Shown piece after piece: positions 1-8,127 of a stretch of 64,000 bases of DNA. The position numbers were made by a program, and so were the translations under genes. Source of the DNA: Kribbella qitaiheensis (GTDB lineage: Bacteria; Actinomycetota; Actinomycetes; Propionibacteriales; Kribbellaceae); contig NZ_CP043661.1 of the NCBI RefSeq assembly GCF_014217565.1, forward strand, positions 4,216,001 through 4,280,000, written 5' to 3'. How positions within the stretch are numbered: position 1 is the first letter of the stretch; each line of letters starts with the position of its first letter. The notes below the pieces were generated by a model. The model ran no database searches. It was not told the origin of the DNA and saw nothing but the letters and a program-made list of their open reading frames with translations.

Positions 1-737
1 AGCACGGGGAAGTACTCGTCGAACGCCAGGAATCCACCCAGCAACGCGACCAGCGCAACAGCCTTGCGAACCGTCCGGCTGCTCCCGACTTCGGCCAGTC
101 CCGTGACCAGCATCAACCGGTACCGCCCGAGGGCACTGTGTCTGCCGCCAGGCTCCACCTCCTCCGTTTCGTCAACCGTGGCGACAGCAGCCGCCTCGGG
201 CAGGGACATCGCGACCAGTAGGTGCGCGAAACAACTGAGCACGCTGATCGCGCCCACCAACGAGTAGCCACCGAGCTGGAACAGCGGAGCCGCCAATGCG
301 GTAGCAGCCAAGTTCAGGACCAGCGCGGGCCGCCTTGGCGCGACCGATCAGCCCCGCGTACTTGTGGGCAGTCCCCCGTGCGGCCAACTCGTCGTACACG
401 AGGGCTTCGAAGGTCCCGGAGATCAGCGCGGAGCTGATACCCCAGAGGATGAAACCCAGCGCGAACCCGGCGTACGTGGGCAGCAGGATCCAGCTGGCGT
501 AGCCGAGGCCACTCAGCGCTGAACCGAGCATCAGCAGTTTGCGGCGCGAGAACACGTCCGCCCAGGCACCCGAGGGCACCTCGAGAAGGAACGCGGTCGT
601 CGACCAGATGATGAACAGCGTCGACACCTGCGATGTCGACAACCCGTGATCCGTGAACAGCAACTGGTACAGCGGATACAACGGGATGAAGTCCTGCAGC
701 GCCGCGTAGGCGACGATGCGGACCGTTAGGCGGTCAC
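1..737 (-). pseudogene. MFS transporter, partial and frameshifted
   Basis: Major facilitator superfamily permease cut by the left window edge, so only the N-terminal half is visible. Read from about 681 downward it shows LLEVPSGAWADVFSRR, the loop-2/3 type signature of MFS exporters, among hydrophobic helices. The frame breaks near 327-331: after GLIGRAKAA the protein continues one frame over as LVLNLAATALAAPLFQLGG, then a charged central loop, and runs off at base 1. Dropping one base of the GGGCC run there restores the frame. The start is also unclear: a GTG at 737 meets a stop after three codons, and the frame carrying VRIVAYAALQDF has no usual start before a TTG at 681. The substrate cannot be told. 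It may be intact in life if the indel is a sequencing error. Confidence 0.72.
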
Positions 738-790
738 TGAATCAAAGATGCGGGCTCGGATATCTCATGTCTTAAAAGGTATCCGTGAAG

Positions 791-1366
791 TCAGCCACCC
801 AACAGGGCTTTTGTGCCGGGTGTGGACAAGTGCAGAACCTGGTAACGAGTCCCGGGGACGATCCCCGGCTCACCACTCCACAAGGTGAAGTGCACCAGCT
901 CCCAGCGGCTCGGATCCACCGCGATCGCCGAGCTGTGGACACCGTCCAGCGCGGCGGTCTTCGTCAGCACCTCGACGGCGGCCGCGACCGGATCCGCCGG
1001 ATCGACGTCGGGCGGCAGCAGCTGCACATGCTTGGTCGCAGCCAACGCCGGCTGATCCACAGCCACTCCCGGCCGGACGTCGACTCCCGTCCAATGCTGA
1101 ACGGCAGGACGTCCGAAAGACTTGCAGATGCCGGTGAAGAAGCCGCCGCCCCACAGGAACCGGCTCATCCCCGCCGGATCGTTCCACAGGTAGAACGGCG
1201 CGTACTGGTTCACGATCGCGCCGTTCGCCTGGTCCTGCACCAGGTAGGCCTTGATGCCCAGACCGTCGAAGTCGTCGGTGCGGTCCCCCAGCGTCTCCAC
1301 CCGCCGCCGGATGATCCCCATGTCGTAGTCGGTCGGCAGATTGATCTCGTACTGCATCGCGTACAC
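791..1366 (-). CDS. DUF4865 family protein
   Basis: About 191 residues beginning VYAMQYEINLPTDYDMGII, which I recognise as the start of the DUF4865 family. That family has no established function; members are compact, possibly ferredoxin-like stress proteins usually found beside transcription regulators. I chose GTG at 1366 over GTG at 1372 because AAGGAG lies five bases before it, and family members start with the YAMQYE stretch. The gene stands alone, between a broken MFS gene downstream and a divergent unknown gene. A symmetric operator-like site lies 29 bases upstream (1395-1410), so it is probably switched by a dedicated repressor that is not adjacent here. Confidence 0.75.
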   Translation of the reverse strand: MYAMQYEINLPTDYDMGIIRRRVETLGDRTDDFDGLGIKAYLVQDQANGAIVNQYAPFYLWNDPAGMSRFLWGGGFFTGICKSFGRPAVQHWTGVDVRPGVAVDQPALAATKHVQLLPPDVDPADPVAAAVEVLTKTAALDGVHSSAIAVDPSRWELVHFTLWSGEPGIVPGTRYQVLHLSTPGTKALLGG

Positions 1367-1394
1367 GGCCACTCCTTCTCGTCAGGTGTCGCCA

Positions 1395-1410
1395 TACATA
1401 CTAGTAGGTA
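1395..1410. promoter_or_regulatory. Palindromic operator candidate upstream of DUF4865 gene
   Basis: TACATACTAGTAGGTA reads as TAC-N-TACTAGTA-N-GTA, fully symmetric apart from the two N positions. It sits in an unusually AT-rich patch 29 bases before the DUF4865 start and about 50 bases before the divergent gene at 1459. The TAC...GTA symmetry resembles sites bound by HxlR/MarR-type winged-helix repressors; that assignment is inference. Confidence 0.5.
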
Positions 1411-1458
1411 CAGAATTTTAATTGGCAGGCGCGGCCGGCAGATTCCGGCCAAGCTTGG

Positions 1459-2341
1459 GTGATGAGCGACGTCAGCGAGCGGATCTGGAGCCGGCTACCG
1501 GCGGGAAGCCGCGAGGCCTTCATCGATGGTCTGAGCCCGTCCGACCTGCAGAGCGCGCTGCTCGATGTCAGCCGGGCCCGGGCTGCGAAGGTGTCGCCGG
1601 GCCCGCGTGATGCAGCGCTGGCGCGAGGACCGGTTCGTCCGCCCGACGACCGTCGATCCCCGGCAGCTGGTGAAGACCCAGGCGATGCTCTGGGACCGGC
1701 TGCCGGACAGGTTCGCCGGCGTGGAGTTGTCCCCGCTGGCCCCGCTCGGAACCTGCTCCGCCATCGCCACGGTCGACCAGAACAAGGTGGTCACGACCAA
1801 CCGCGGTACGGAGGTGGCGAGTGACCCTACGAACGAGCTGGCGATCGAAGCCGCCGTACGCCGGAAGGCAGGCGCCGCGCGGGTAGATCTAGCCGCGTGC
1901 CAGCGGGTGGTGCGGGCCCAGGCGGTAGACGCACCCGGGATGTTCGCGCACTTCCAGCTGTTCGCCTTGGTGTCGAGCACCCGGGACACCGGCTCCGGCC
2001 GGGCCGAGGCCGAGATGCTCCTCGACCACCTCGGTTTCTGGGCGGACATACTCGGCGAGCAGGCGCAGCTGACCTTCACCACGCTCGCGCCAACCGCAGT
2101 ACGGGAGCGCATCGACGACACCGTGCGCCCTGCACTGAAGGTGGACCTGATGGAGGATCCGGACCGGATGAAGGGTTCGAACTACTACTCCGGTACCGCG
2201 CTCGGCATCGCCCAAGCCGGAGCAGAAGTGGGCGACGGCGGCTTCACCCGCTGGACCGCCGACCTCCTCGGCGACGCCAAGGAACGATGCCTGATCTCCT
2301 GCATCTCGACAGAACGGCTAACTGCGATCACCGCCTCCTGA
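1459..2341 (+). pseudogene. Uncharacterised protein, frameshifted near its start
   Basis: Two overlapping frames make one protein of about 294 residues. It opens at GTG 1459 with SDVSERIWSRLPAG and, after the GGGCCC run at 1599-1604, continues one frame over as VMQRWREDRFVRPTTVDP to the stop at 2341. Removing one base of the run joins the parts. I do not recognise the family. Visible landmarks are LAPLGTCSAIATVDQNK, a conserved-looking NYYSGTALGIA and VGDGGFTRWTADLLGDAKER near the C-terminus. The glycine-rich strands faintly recall the class II aminoacyl-tRNA synthetase fold, but this is a guess. No signal peptide or membrane helix. It is divergent from the DUF4865 gene and convergent with the TetR gene that follows. 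Confidence 0.6.
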
Positions 2342-2347
2342 CCGCGT

Positions 2348-2980
2348 TCAGCGCCCGCTCCGAGTACGCGACCTCACCTCAGCAGGGTCTCCGCCCAGCG
2401 CGCGCCAGACCAGATCCCCGGTTCTGCTCGCCCAGTTCGCGGGCGGCTCCGTCTCGGCGAGCGCGAACGCGTACCAGGAGCCGGTGAGAAACGAGGTCGC
2501 GATGGTGAAGTCGGCGTCATCGGGCAGGTCGCCCTGCTCGACCGCTGCGGCCAAGCACGCCTTGAGCCTCCGTCGACGAGGCGCGACGATCTTCTGCGCG
2601 TACTGCTCGCGAACCACCTGATCGACACCGTCTCCGAGCATGAGCCCCGCAAGCGGCAGCGCCGAGGCTTCGCTGATGCACTGCCGGAAGTGCTCCAGCT
2701 CCGCAACGAGATCGGTCAAAGCCTCCCCCGTCACAGTCGGCGGCGCGACCTCGGCCAAGTGAGCGACGGCGTCGACGACCAGGGCGGTCTTGTCCTTCCA
2801 CCGCCGATAGATCGCGGGCCGGGTAGTGCCGGCGGCCGAGGCCACGGCCGCCAGGGAGAGCCCGGCCATACCGTTCCTCGCGAGTTCGCAGAGCGCTGCC
2901 TCGAGAACCGCCACGTCGATGGCGGTGTCCCGGGGCCGCCCGGCGCCCGCTGGTCCGGGGGTCGTGATCACCCAAGACAC
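2348..2980 (-). CDS. TetR/AcrR family transcriptional regulator
   Basis: 210 residues, the usual length for TetR repressors. The N-terminal helix-turn-helix is clear: LSLAAVASAAGTTRPAIYRR followed by WKDK at about residues 41-64, the hallmark R-x-A-I-Y-x-x-W pattern. The C-terminal ligand domain resembles the TetR_C_11/33 type (LPLAGLMLGDGVDQ). It starts at GTG 2980 and is divergent from the PfpI-like gene. The 85-100 bp between them hold a perfect inverted repeat at 3029-3063 that is the natural operator. It probably represses itself and the PfpI-like gene until a small ligand binds. The 3' end abuts the preceding unknown gene tail to tail. Confidence 0.88.
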   Translation of the reverse strand: MSWVITTPGPAGAGRPRDTAIDVAVLEAALCELARNGMAGLSLAAVASAAGTTRPAIYRRWKDKTALVVDAVAHLAEVAPPTVTGEALTDLVAELEHFRQCISEASALPLAGLMLGDGVDQVVREQYAQKIVAPRRRRLKACLAAAVEQGDLPDDADFTIATSFLTGSWYAFALAETEPPANWASRTGDLVWRALGGDPAEVRSRTRSGR

Positions 2981-3028
2981 ATTACGTGACAGACCCGTAT
3001 TGCCTCTACAACCCTCCGCGGGTTACCT

Positions 3029-3063
3029 TAATAACGTTACGAGACATGCTTGTAACGTTATTA
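3029..3063. promoter_or_regulatory. TetR operator: paired TAACGTTA boxes
   Basis: A perfect 12-bp inverted repeat (TAATAACGTTAC and its complement) with an 11-bp spacer. Each arm holds the 8-bp palindrome TAACGTTA (3032-3039 and 3053-3060), whose centres are 21 bp apart, two helical turns, so two repressor dimers could bind one DNA face. It lies between the divergent TetR and PfpI-like genes and is the only AT-rich stretch there. Confidence 0.75.
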
Positions 3064-3080
3064 GAGTGAGGCAGCTGTTC

Positions 3081-3815
3081 ATGAGCACTGATCAACCCCG
3101 AGCCGCCAAGAAGGTTCTGCTGCTCGCGTCCAACCCGAGTACGTCCGCCCAGACCGGCTGGCCGATCGGATTCTGGTGGGCGGAGCTGACCCATCCGTAC
3201 TTCGAGTTCACCGCTGCCGGCTACGAGGTGACGATCGCCAGCCCCGATGGCGGCGCCCTGCAGGCAGACAGCTATTCCGACCCGAGGGACGAGTCCGGCT
3301 ACTCCGCCGAGGACCTCATCAGCCGTGGCTTCATCGCCAGCCCGAAGCACGCGCAGTTGGTCGAGAAGACCCCCTCGCTGGCGGCCCTCCGCCCACAGGA
3401 TTACGACGCTGTCTTCCTGGTCGGCGGCCAGGCTCCGATGTACACCTTCCGCACCGACCGGCGGGTCAAGGACCTGGTCGGCGAATTCGTTGCCGCCGGC
3501 AAGATCACCGCCGTCGTCTGCCACGCCACCTGCGTCCTGCTCGACGCGACCACCCCGGACGGCGACCTGGTCGTGGCCGGCCGGACCTGGACCGGATTCG
3601 CCAACTCCGAAGAAGAGTTCGCCGACGAGTTCGTCAATCAGAAGATCCAGCCCTTCTGGATCGAGGACGAGGCCAGGAAGCTCGACCGGACGAACTTCAT
3701 CGTGCACGGCAGATTCAAGCCGCACGCGGTCCGTGACGGCAACTTGATCACCGGCCAGCAACAGAACTCCGGCGCGGCCGCGGCTCGCCTCGTCATCGAG
3801 GCGCTGGGACGGTGA
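3081..3815 (+). CDS. DJ-1/PfpI family protein (Hsp31-like class I glutamine amidotransferase fold)
   Basis: About 244 residues. KKVLLLASNP at the N-terminus and the nucleophile elbow AVVCHATCVLLDA (Cys in a C-H-A context, as in Hsp31/YajL-like proteins) place it in the DJ-1/PfpI superfamily. The conserved Glu/Asp region FVNQKIQPFWIEDEA and NLITGQQQNSGA near the C-terminus match the Hsp31-like branch, members of which act as glyoxalase III or chaperone-like stress proteins. ATG 3081 was chosen because GAGG lies about 9 bases upstream; a GTG at 3066 lacks a ribosome site. Controlled, by position, by the divergent TetR gene. The exact reaction cannot be told from sequence alone. Confidence 0.85.
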   Translation: MSTDQPRAAKKVLLLASNPSTSAQTGWPIGFWWAELTHPYFEFTAAGYEVTIASPDGGALQADSYSDPRDESGYSAEDLISRGFIASPKHAQLVEKTPSLAALRPQDYDAVFLVGGQAPMYTFRTDRRVKDLVGEFVAAGKITAVVCHATCVLLDATTPDGDLVVAGRTWTGFANSEEEFADEFVNQKIQPFWIEDEARKLDRTNFIVHGRFKPHAVRDGNLITGQQQNSGAAAARLVIEALGR

Positions 3816-3822
3816 GCGGCGA

Positions 3823-4218
3823 TCAAGCTCGCAGCTTGAGTAGACCTGCGTTGGTGGGTGAGAAGCCGCAGGCTCTTGAGTAGAAGTTGGTGAGGTGTGG
3901 TTCGTAGTCGACGTGTAGCCACTCGCAGCCCGCTGCCGATGCCTCCGCGGCGGCGGTCTGCACTAGCTGCTGGCCGATGCCCTGTCGTCCGTACTGCGGG
4001 TGCACTGCGGTGTCGAGCACGAAGGCGTGCGCGCCGCCGTCCCAGCAGACCTGGACGAAGCCGACCAGCCGATCATTGCTGAAGGCACCGACCCAGGTGA
4101 GGGCGTGCCGCTCCAAGCGAGCTGCCCAGGGCTGGACTTCGACCGGTGACTCGAAGGCGAGCGCGTGCAGCGTTGACAAGGCATGGTCATCGACCGGGAA
4201 GCGCACTCTCATCTCCAC
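3823..4218 (-). CDS. GNAT family N-acetyltransferase
   Basis: 131 residues. The acetyl-CoA binding motif A is visible as LDTAVHPQYGRQGIGQQLVQ (V-x-P-x-Y-x-x-x-G-I-G), with the second half HVDYEPHLTNFYSRACGF giving the N-x-Y/F-Y-x-x-x-G-F end motif of GNAT enzymes. Substrate unknown. It is convergent with the PfpI-like gene (8-base gap) and lies downstream of the PLP lyase on the same strand, separated by 18 bases, so it may be the last gene of the regulator-lyase-GNAT transcript. Confidence 0.85.
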   Translation of the reverse strand: MEMRVRFPVDDHALSTLHALAFESPVEVQPWAARLERHALTWVGAFSNDRLVGFVQVCWDGGAHAFVLDTAVHPQYGRQGIGQQLVQTAAAEASAAGCEWLHVDYEPHLTNFYSRACGFSPTNAGLLKLRA

Positions 4219-4236
4219 GCTCGAGAGCCTGCCTGG

Positions 4237-5259
4237 TCAGGTCGCTGAGTGTCGACCGAATTCAGGCGAGGCCTCGGTGCTGATCAGGACGACCGTGCTG
4301 TCCTCGGTCAGTCCCAGCTCTTCACGGTGACCAGCAGCCAGAGCGGCACGGAGTCCTGCCAAGGTGGCGGCCCCGCTGGCGCCCGAGGAGATCCCTGCAG
4401 CACCGAGGTCCCGCTCGGCGCTCAACGCTTCGTCCTCCTCGACCGTGACGGCTGCGCTCAGCCCTGCTCGCAGTACTGGCCAAGCGAGGGTCGACGGCGT
4501 ACCGCAGTTGAGCCCGGCCATGACTGTGGTGCCCGTACTGACCGAGACGAGCTCGTCCGCCTCCAGGCTCGCGCTGATGCACGCGGCACGCTCTGGCTCA
4601 ACACCCAGTACTACGGGTGCAGCCGCGCAGCTTCGGTAATGCGTCACCGCCGCTTGCGCAACAGAGCCCACTCCCATCGGCACGACGACCAGATCCGGCT
4701 CCACCACGATCTCCCGGAACAGGGTGGAGTAGCCGTCGACGATGCGCTGCGGCACGACCTCGTACCCGGGCCAGGCCGCGTCCTGGATAAGCACTCGGTT
4801 CCCTGTCGCCACCGAGGCCGCAGCAGCCACCGCAGCGTCGTACGACTTAGGCACGACCGTGACGGTCGCGCCTTCTGCACGAATGGCATCGACAGCGCGT
4901 TCACTGATCACGTCCGGCACGAACACATGCGCCGGCAGACCGAGCATGGCCGCCATCCGAGCAACCGCGCGACCGTGGTTGCCGTCAGTGGCAGTAACAA
5001 GCTCCAGAGATCCGGTGTGCTCCTGGACCGCGCAGTGGATCGCCCACCAGGCCCCGAGCGCCTTGAAGGCTCCCAGTCCGAGTCGCTGGGACTCGTCCTT
5101 CACCAAGAGACGACCGACCCCGAGCTCCGCCGCCAGAGACGGCACCTCGCGCAACGGCGTCGGGGCGTAGTCAGCCAGCCCTCGATGGAACGCCAGTACT
5201 TCGGTCGGCGCGGCTGAACATCGCCAGTCCCGCCCGGCCGGGTTGTGGTGCCAGAGCAC
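4237..5259 (-). CDS. PLP-dependent lyase, diaminopropionate ammonia-lyase-like
   Basis: 340-residue fold-type II PLP enzyme. The lysine that would hold PLP is in VKDESQRLGLGAFKALGAWW, and ATDGNHGRAVARMAAMLG is the phosphate/asparagine loop; this pair is characteristic of diaminopropionate ammonia-lyase and close threonine dehydratase/synthase relatives. The GVGSVAQAA loop near residue 195 resembles the glycine-rich PLP-phosphate loop. It would deaminate a hydroxy- or diamino acid to a keto acid and ammonia in the cytoplasm. GTG 5259 begins exactly after the stop codon of the upstream XRE regulator, so the two are translationally coupled. Substrate is inference from motif order. Confidence 0.78.
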   Translation of the reverse strand: MLWHHNPAGRDWRCSAAPTEVLAFHRGLADYAPTPLREVPSLAAELGVGRLLVKDESQRLGLGAFKALGAWWAIHCAVQEHTGSLELVTATDGNHGRAVARMAAMLGLPAHVFVPDVISERAVDAIRAEGATVTVVPKSYDAAVAAAASVATGNRVLIQDAAWPGYEVVPQRIVDGYSTLFREIVVEPDLVVVPMGVGSVAQAAVTHYRSCAAAPVVLGVEPERAACISASLEADELVSVSTGTTVMAGLNCGTPSTLAWPVLRAGLSAAVTVEEDEALSAERDLGAAGISSGASGAATLAGLRAALAAGHREELGLTEDSTVVLISTEASPEFGRHSAT

Positions 5260-5619
5260 CTAGGCGACCAGTGCGAACGCCTGCGACGAGGTGGAGTAAG
5301 CCGCGGGACCCGAGGAGGCGACCCGGACCGACTGGGACTCGCGCACCTGAATGGCTGCGGTCTGCAGGCGGATCGGCAGCGCAGTACGGGCGACCGTGGC
5401 CAGGTCGTACTGGACCTCGTGCAGCAGGTCGGCAAGCTCCAGGTCGAGAGCGCGGCAGATGGCCGCCAGGATCTCCGACGAGGGCTCCTTGCGGCCGCGC
5501 TCGATCTCGGAGAGATACGGCACCGATACCTGGGCCTGTTCGGCCAGCTCGCGCAGGGTGATGCCCCGCTCGCGCCGCAGCCGGCGGAAGACGTTCCCGA
5601 TCACCTGGCGTAGCAACAC
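5260..5619 (-). CDS. clgR: XRE-family regulator, ClgR-like
   Basis: 119 residues starting VLLRQVIGNVFRRLRRERG with a helix-turn-helix LRELAEQAQVSVPYLSEIER followed by GRKEPSSEILAAICRALDL. This is the ClgR/PopR type of XRE activator that controls clpP genes in actinobacteria. GTG 5619 is supported by AGGAGG eight bases upstream (5627-5632); a longer open frame upstream is not needed. It is divergent from clpP, just as expected for a clpP activator, and coupled to the PLP lyase downstream. In known relatives the protein is itself degraded by Clp; here the C-terminus ends SQAFALVA, whose small hydrophobic end could act as such a tag (inference). Confidence 0.82.
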   Translation of the reverse strand: MLLRQVIGNVFRRLRRERGITLRELAEQAQVSVPYLSEIERGRKEPSSEILAAICRALDLELADLLHEVQYDLATVARTALPIRLQTAAIQVRESQSVRVASSGPAAYSTSSQAFALVA

Positions 5620-5680
5620 GTCTGGTCCTCCTGGTCGTGTGTCCTGTACCGAGTGTGCCACCCCGGCCGGGTCTGCGGTG

Positions 5681-5702
5681 GGCAGATCTGCCACGGGCAG
5701 AT
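5681..5702. promoter_or_regulatory. Palindrome between ClgR-like gene and clpP
   Basis: GGCAGATCTGCC (5681-5692) is a perfect 12-bp palindrome and GGGCAGAT is repeated directly at 5695-5702. It lies in the 123-bp divergent region, 41-62 bases before the clpP start. It differs from the published ClgR box of Streptomyces and Corynebacterium (CGC-N5-GCG type), so it may be a lineage-specific site or belong to another regulator. Confidence 0.5.
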
Positions 5703-5742
5703 TCCCGGGACTACCGGACGGACCGGGGTCAGGCTGGAGAAC

Positions 5743-6318
5743 ATGAGCGAGACGAAGCTTCCGAATGCCCTCGACAACCACATCTACCAGCGGCTGCTCT
5801 GGCAGCGGATCCTGGTGCTCGGCGACGAGCTCAAGGACGAGAACGCGAACGCCCTCTGCGCCCAGCTGCTGCTGCTGAACGCAGAGGACCCGAAGGCGGA
5901 CATCTCGCTCTACATCAACTCACCGGGCGGCTCGGTCTCGGCCGGACTGGCGATCTACGACACGATGAGCTTCATCAGCAACGACGTCGCGACGTACGCG
6001 ATGGGCCTGGTCGCGTCGATGGGACAGGTCCTGCTGGCCTGCGGCGCACCCGGCAAGCGCTACTCGCTGCCGCACGCGCGGATCATGATGCACCAGCCGC
6101 TCGGCGGCATCGGCGGTACGGCGACCGACATCAAGACCCAGGCCGAGCAGGCGATCCTGGCGAAAAAGGACCTGGCCAAGCTGATCAGCCAACGGACCGG
6201 CCAGCCGCTGGACCGGATCGAGGCCGACTTCGATCGCGACCGCTGGTTCACCGCCGACGAGGCGCTGGACTACGGGATCATCGACAAGGTCCTGACCAAC
6301 CCGGTCCCCGTCGGCTGA
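5743..6318 (+). CDS. clpP: ATP-dependent Clp protease proteolytic subunit
   Basis: 191 residues, full length for ClpP. The serine-protease triad is visible: Ser92 in GLVASMGQ, His117 in ARIMMHQPLGG and Asp166 in FDRDRWFTADEA. The oxyanion/strand motif YINSPGGSVSAGLAIYD is intact. It assembles into the 14-mer chamber fed by ClpX/ClpC in the cytoplasm. ATG 5743 is preceded by GGAGA; a longer frame upstream has no ribosome site. It stands alone, without the usual clpP1-clpP2-clpX order, beside its own XRE regulator, so it is probably an additional, stress-induced paralogue comparable to clpP3 of Streptomyces rather than the housekeeping pair (inference). Confidence 0.95.
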   Translation: MSETKLPNALDNHIYQRLLWQRILVLGDELKDENANALCAQLLLLNAEDPKADISLYINSPGGSVSAGLAIYDTMSFISNDVATYAMGLVASMGQVLLACGAPGKRYSLPHARIMMHQPLGGIGGTATDIKTQAEQAILAKKDLAKLISQRTGQPLDRIEADFDRDRWFTADEALDYGIIDKVLTNPVPVG

Positions 6319-6345
6319 GCCTGTACGCCGTACGCCCGGGTGCGG

Positions 6346-7503
6346 TCAGTCAGTCTGTCCGTCGAGCGCCTGAGCCAGGTCGGTGATCAGGTCTTCCGCG
6401 TCCTCCAGCCCGACGCTGAGGCGCAGCAGGTCCTGATCCGGTCTGGCCTCGGCCGCCACCAGGCGATGTGTCAGGCCCGCCGGGTGCTGGATGAGCGTGT
6501 CCACTCCACCCAGGGACACCGCGTGGGTGATCAACCGCACCGACGCCGCCACGCGCGCCGCGTCCTTCGTAGTGAAAGCCAGTACCGCACCCGGCCCGGC
6601 CTGCTGCCGCCCGACGAGCCCTAGCGGGTCGCACTCGGGCAGTCCCGGGTAGAACACGTTGTCCACAGCCGGGTGGTCAGTCAGCCACCCCGCCACCTTC
6701 GACGCCACCGACTGCTGCGCCCGGACGCGCACCGGCAGGGTCTGCAATCCCCTGTGCAGCTCGTATGCTGCCAGCGGGTGCAGCAGGCCGCCAGTCACCG
6801 CCCGCACTTGCCGTAGCCGCGCGACCCACTCGTTCGGCCCGGCGACGAGTCCGCCCATCACGTCTCCGTGCCCGCCGAGGTACTTCGTTGCTGAGTGCAA
6901 CACCAGGGTCGCGCCATGATCCACAGGCTGTTGAAGCACGGGGGTCGCGAAGGTGTTGTCCACAAGCACCGGGATCTCCGAGCCGGCCTGGCGGACCACC
7001 TGCGCGATATCCACCAGCTCCACGGTCGGGTTCGCCGGGGTCTCCACCAGCACCAGTCCGGTGTCCGGCCGTACGGCGTCAGCGACACCGCTCGGGGTCG
7101 CCCAGCTGACCGTCGTACCGAGCAGGCCTGTGGACAACAGGTGGTCCGAGCCGCCGTACAAGGGGCGGACAGCAACCACGTGCGGCTTCCCCGCCGCCAC
7201 AGTCGCGAGCAGGCAGGCCGAGAGCGCGGCCATGCCGCTGCCGAAGGCGACGGCGCCATCGCAGTGTTCGAGCTCGGCGAGCGCCTCCTCCAGGCGGGCG
7301 ACGGTGGGATTCCACAGCCGCTGGTAGACGAGGCTGCCGCCGTCCGGGCCGTTGCCGAGCGCCAGTTCGTCGTACGACGCGCCACCGGCCTCGACGCCCG
7401 GGAGCGGGTAGGTGGTGGACAGGTCGATGGGTGGGACGTGCACGCCCAGTGCGGTCAGGTCGTCGCGGCCGGCGTGTACGGAACGGGTGTCCAGTCGGGT
7501 CAT
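6346..7503 (-). CDS. Cys/Met metabolism PLP-dependent enzyme (cystathionine gamma-lyase/synthase type)
   Basis: 385 residues from ATG 7503 (MTRLDTRSVHAGR), preceded by GGAGG. The PLP lysine is in HSATKYLGGHGDVMGG, with AFGSGMAALSA binding the cofactor phosphate and NPTVELVDI plus VDNTFATPV as family signatures. The end LIQHPAGLTHRLV and LRLSVGLEDAEDL is typical of trans-sulphuration enzymes. It could cleave or form C-S bonds in cystathionine, methionine or homocysteine. The divergent Lrp gene 127 bases away is the likely regulator, which fits a degradative lyase induced by its amino acid. The specific reaction is not decided by sequence. Confidence 0.88.
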   Translation of the reverse strand: MTRLDTRSVHAGRDDLTALGVHVPPIDLSTTYPLPGVEAGGASYDELALGNGPDGGSLVYQRLWNPTVARLEEALAELEHCDGAVAFGSGMAALSACLLATVAAGKPHVVAVRPLYGGSDHLLSTGLLGTTVSWATPSGVADAVRPDTGLVLVETPANPTVELVDIAQVVRQAGSEIPVLVDNTFATPVLQQPVDHGATLVLHSATKYLGGHGDVMGGLVAGPNEWVARLRQVRAVTGGLLHPLAAYELHRGLQTLPVRVRAQQSVASKVAGWLTDHPAVDNVFYPGLPECDPLGLVGRQQAGPGAVLAFTTKDAARVAASVRLITHAVSLGGVDTLIQHPAGLTHRLVAAEARPDQDLLRLSVGLEDAEDLITDLAQALDGQTD

Positions 7504-7574
7504 CGGAGCCTCCTCGGTTGACCCGAGGATGGAATCTTGTGCAGATTTCGCGCAACAGTTCCGAAGAAAATTCG

Positions 7575-7610
7575 TCCACAGGCTTGTCCACACGCTGTGG
7601 ATTCTGTGGA
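7575..7610. promoter_or_regulatory. Nested inverted repeats, Lrp operator candidate
   Basis: Outer arms TCCACAG (7575-7581) and CTGTGGA (7604-7610) enclose CCACA-CGC-TGTGG (7588-7600), all nearly concentric. The site lies 20 bases before the Lrp start and about 70 before the PLP enzyme. It contains TTGTCCACA (7584-7592), which is also a perfect actinobacterial DnaA box, but the symmetry and place favour an autoregulatory Lrp site. Confidence 0.5.
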
Positions 7611-7629
7611 GGGGACTTACAGTGGGGTC

Positions 7630-8127
7630 ATGCCGAAGGATCGCCGGACGCCCGGACCGGCCCCCCGGCCGGTACCGGCAGCGCTCGACGAGGTCGATCA
7701 GGAGCTGGTCCGGCTGCTGACCGCCGACGGGCGGATGCCGAACAACGCGCTGGCCGAGGCGACCGGGATCGCGCCGTCGACCTGCCTGATCCGGGTCCGC
7801 GCGCTCCGCGACCGGGGCGTCATCCGCGGCTTCCACGCCGACGTGGACCTGGGCGCGCTCGGGCTGCCGCTGCAGGCGATGGTGGCGATCCGGATCGGCG
7901 CTCACTCCCGAGACGAGATCGACCGCTTCCGCGCGAAGGCGCCGCGGCTCCCCGGCGTACTGGCGCTCTACCACGTGAGCGGCGCGAACGATTACCTACT
8001 GCACGTCGCGGCCGCCACCCCCGACGCCTTGCGCGACTTCGTCCTCGACCACCTCACCGCGGACCCGGCCGTCATCCACGCCGAAACCAGCCTCATCTTC
8101 GAACACCTCCGCGGCATCCCCGGCTAG
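7630..8127 (+). CDS. Lrp/AsnC family transcriptional regulator
   Basis: 165 residues from ATG 7630. The winged helix is LDEVDQELVRLLTADGRMPN with ALAEATGIAPSTCLIRVRAL, including the conserved S-T-C-L-I-R recognition helix and the RGVIRGFHADVD hinge. The C-terminal RAM ligand domain includes ALYHVSGANDYLLHVAAATP, the G-x-x-D-Y motif that binds amino acids. It is divergent from the sulphur-amino-acid PLP enzyme and most likely senses that enzyme's substrate. A proline-rich stretch (GPAPRPVPAA) precedes the helix-turn-helix. Confidence 0.92.
   Translation: MPKDRRTPGPAPRPVPAALDEVDQELVRLLTADGRMPNNALAEATGIAPSTCLIRVRALRDRGVIRGFHADVDLGALGLPLQAMVAIRIGAHSRDEIDRFRAKAPRLPGVLALYHVSGANDYLLHVAAATPDALRDFVLDHLTADPAVIHAETSLIFEHLRGIPG

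Noticed and set aside
785..1462. 225-residue plus-strand frame opposite DUF4865
   Set aside because: It is the antisense shadow of the DUF4865 gene, with no ribosome site and no family similarity.
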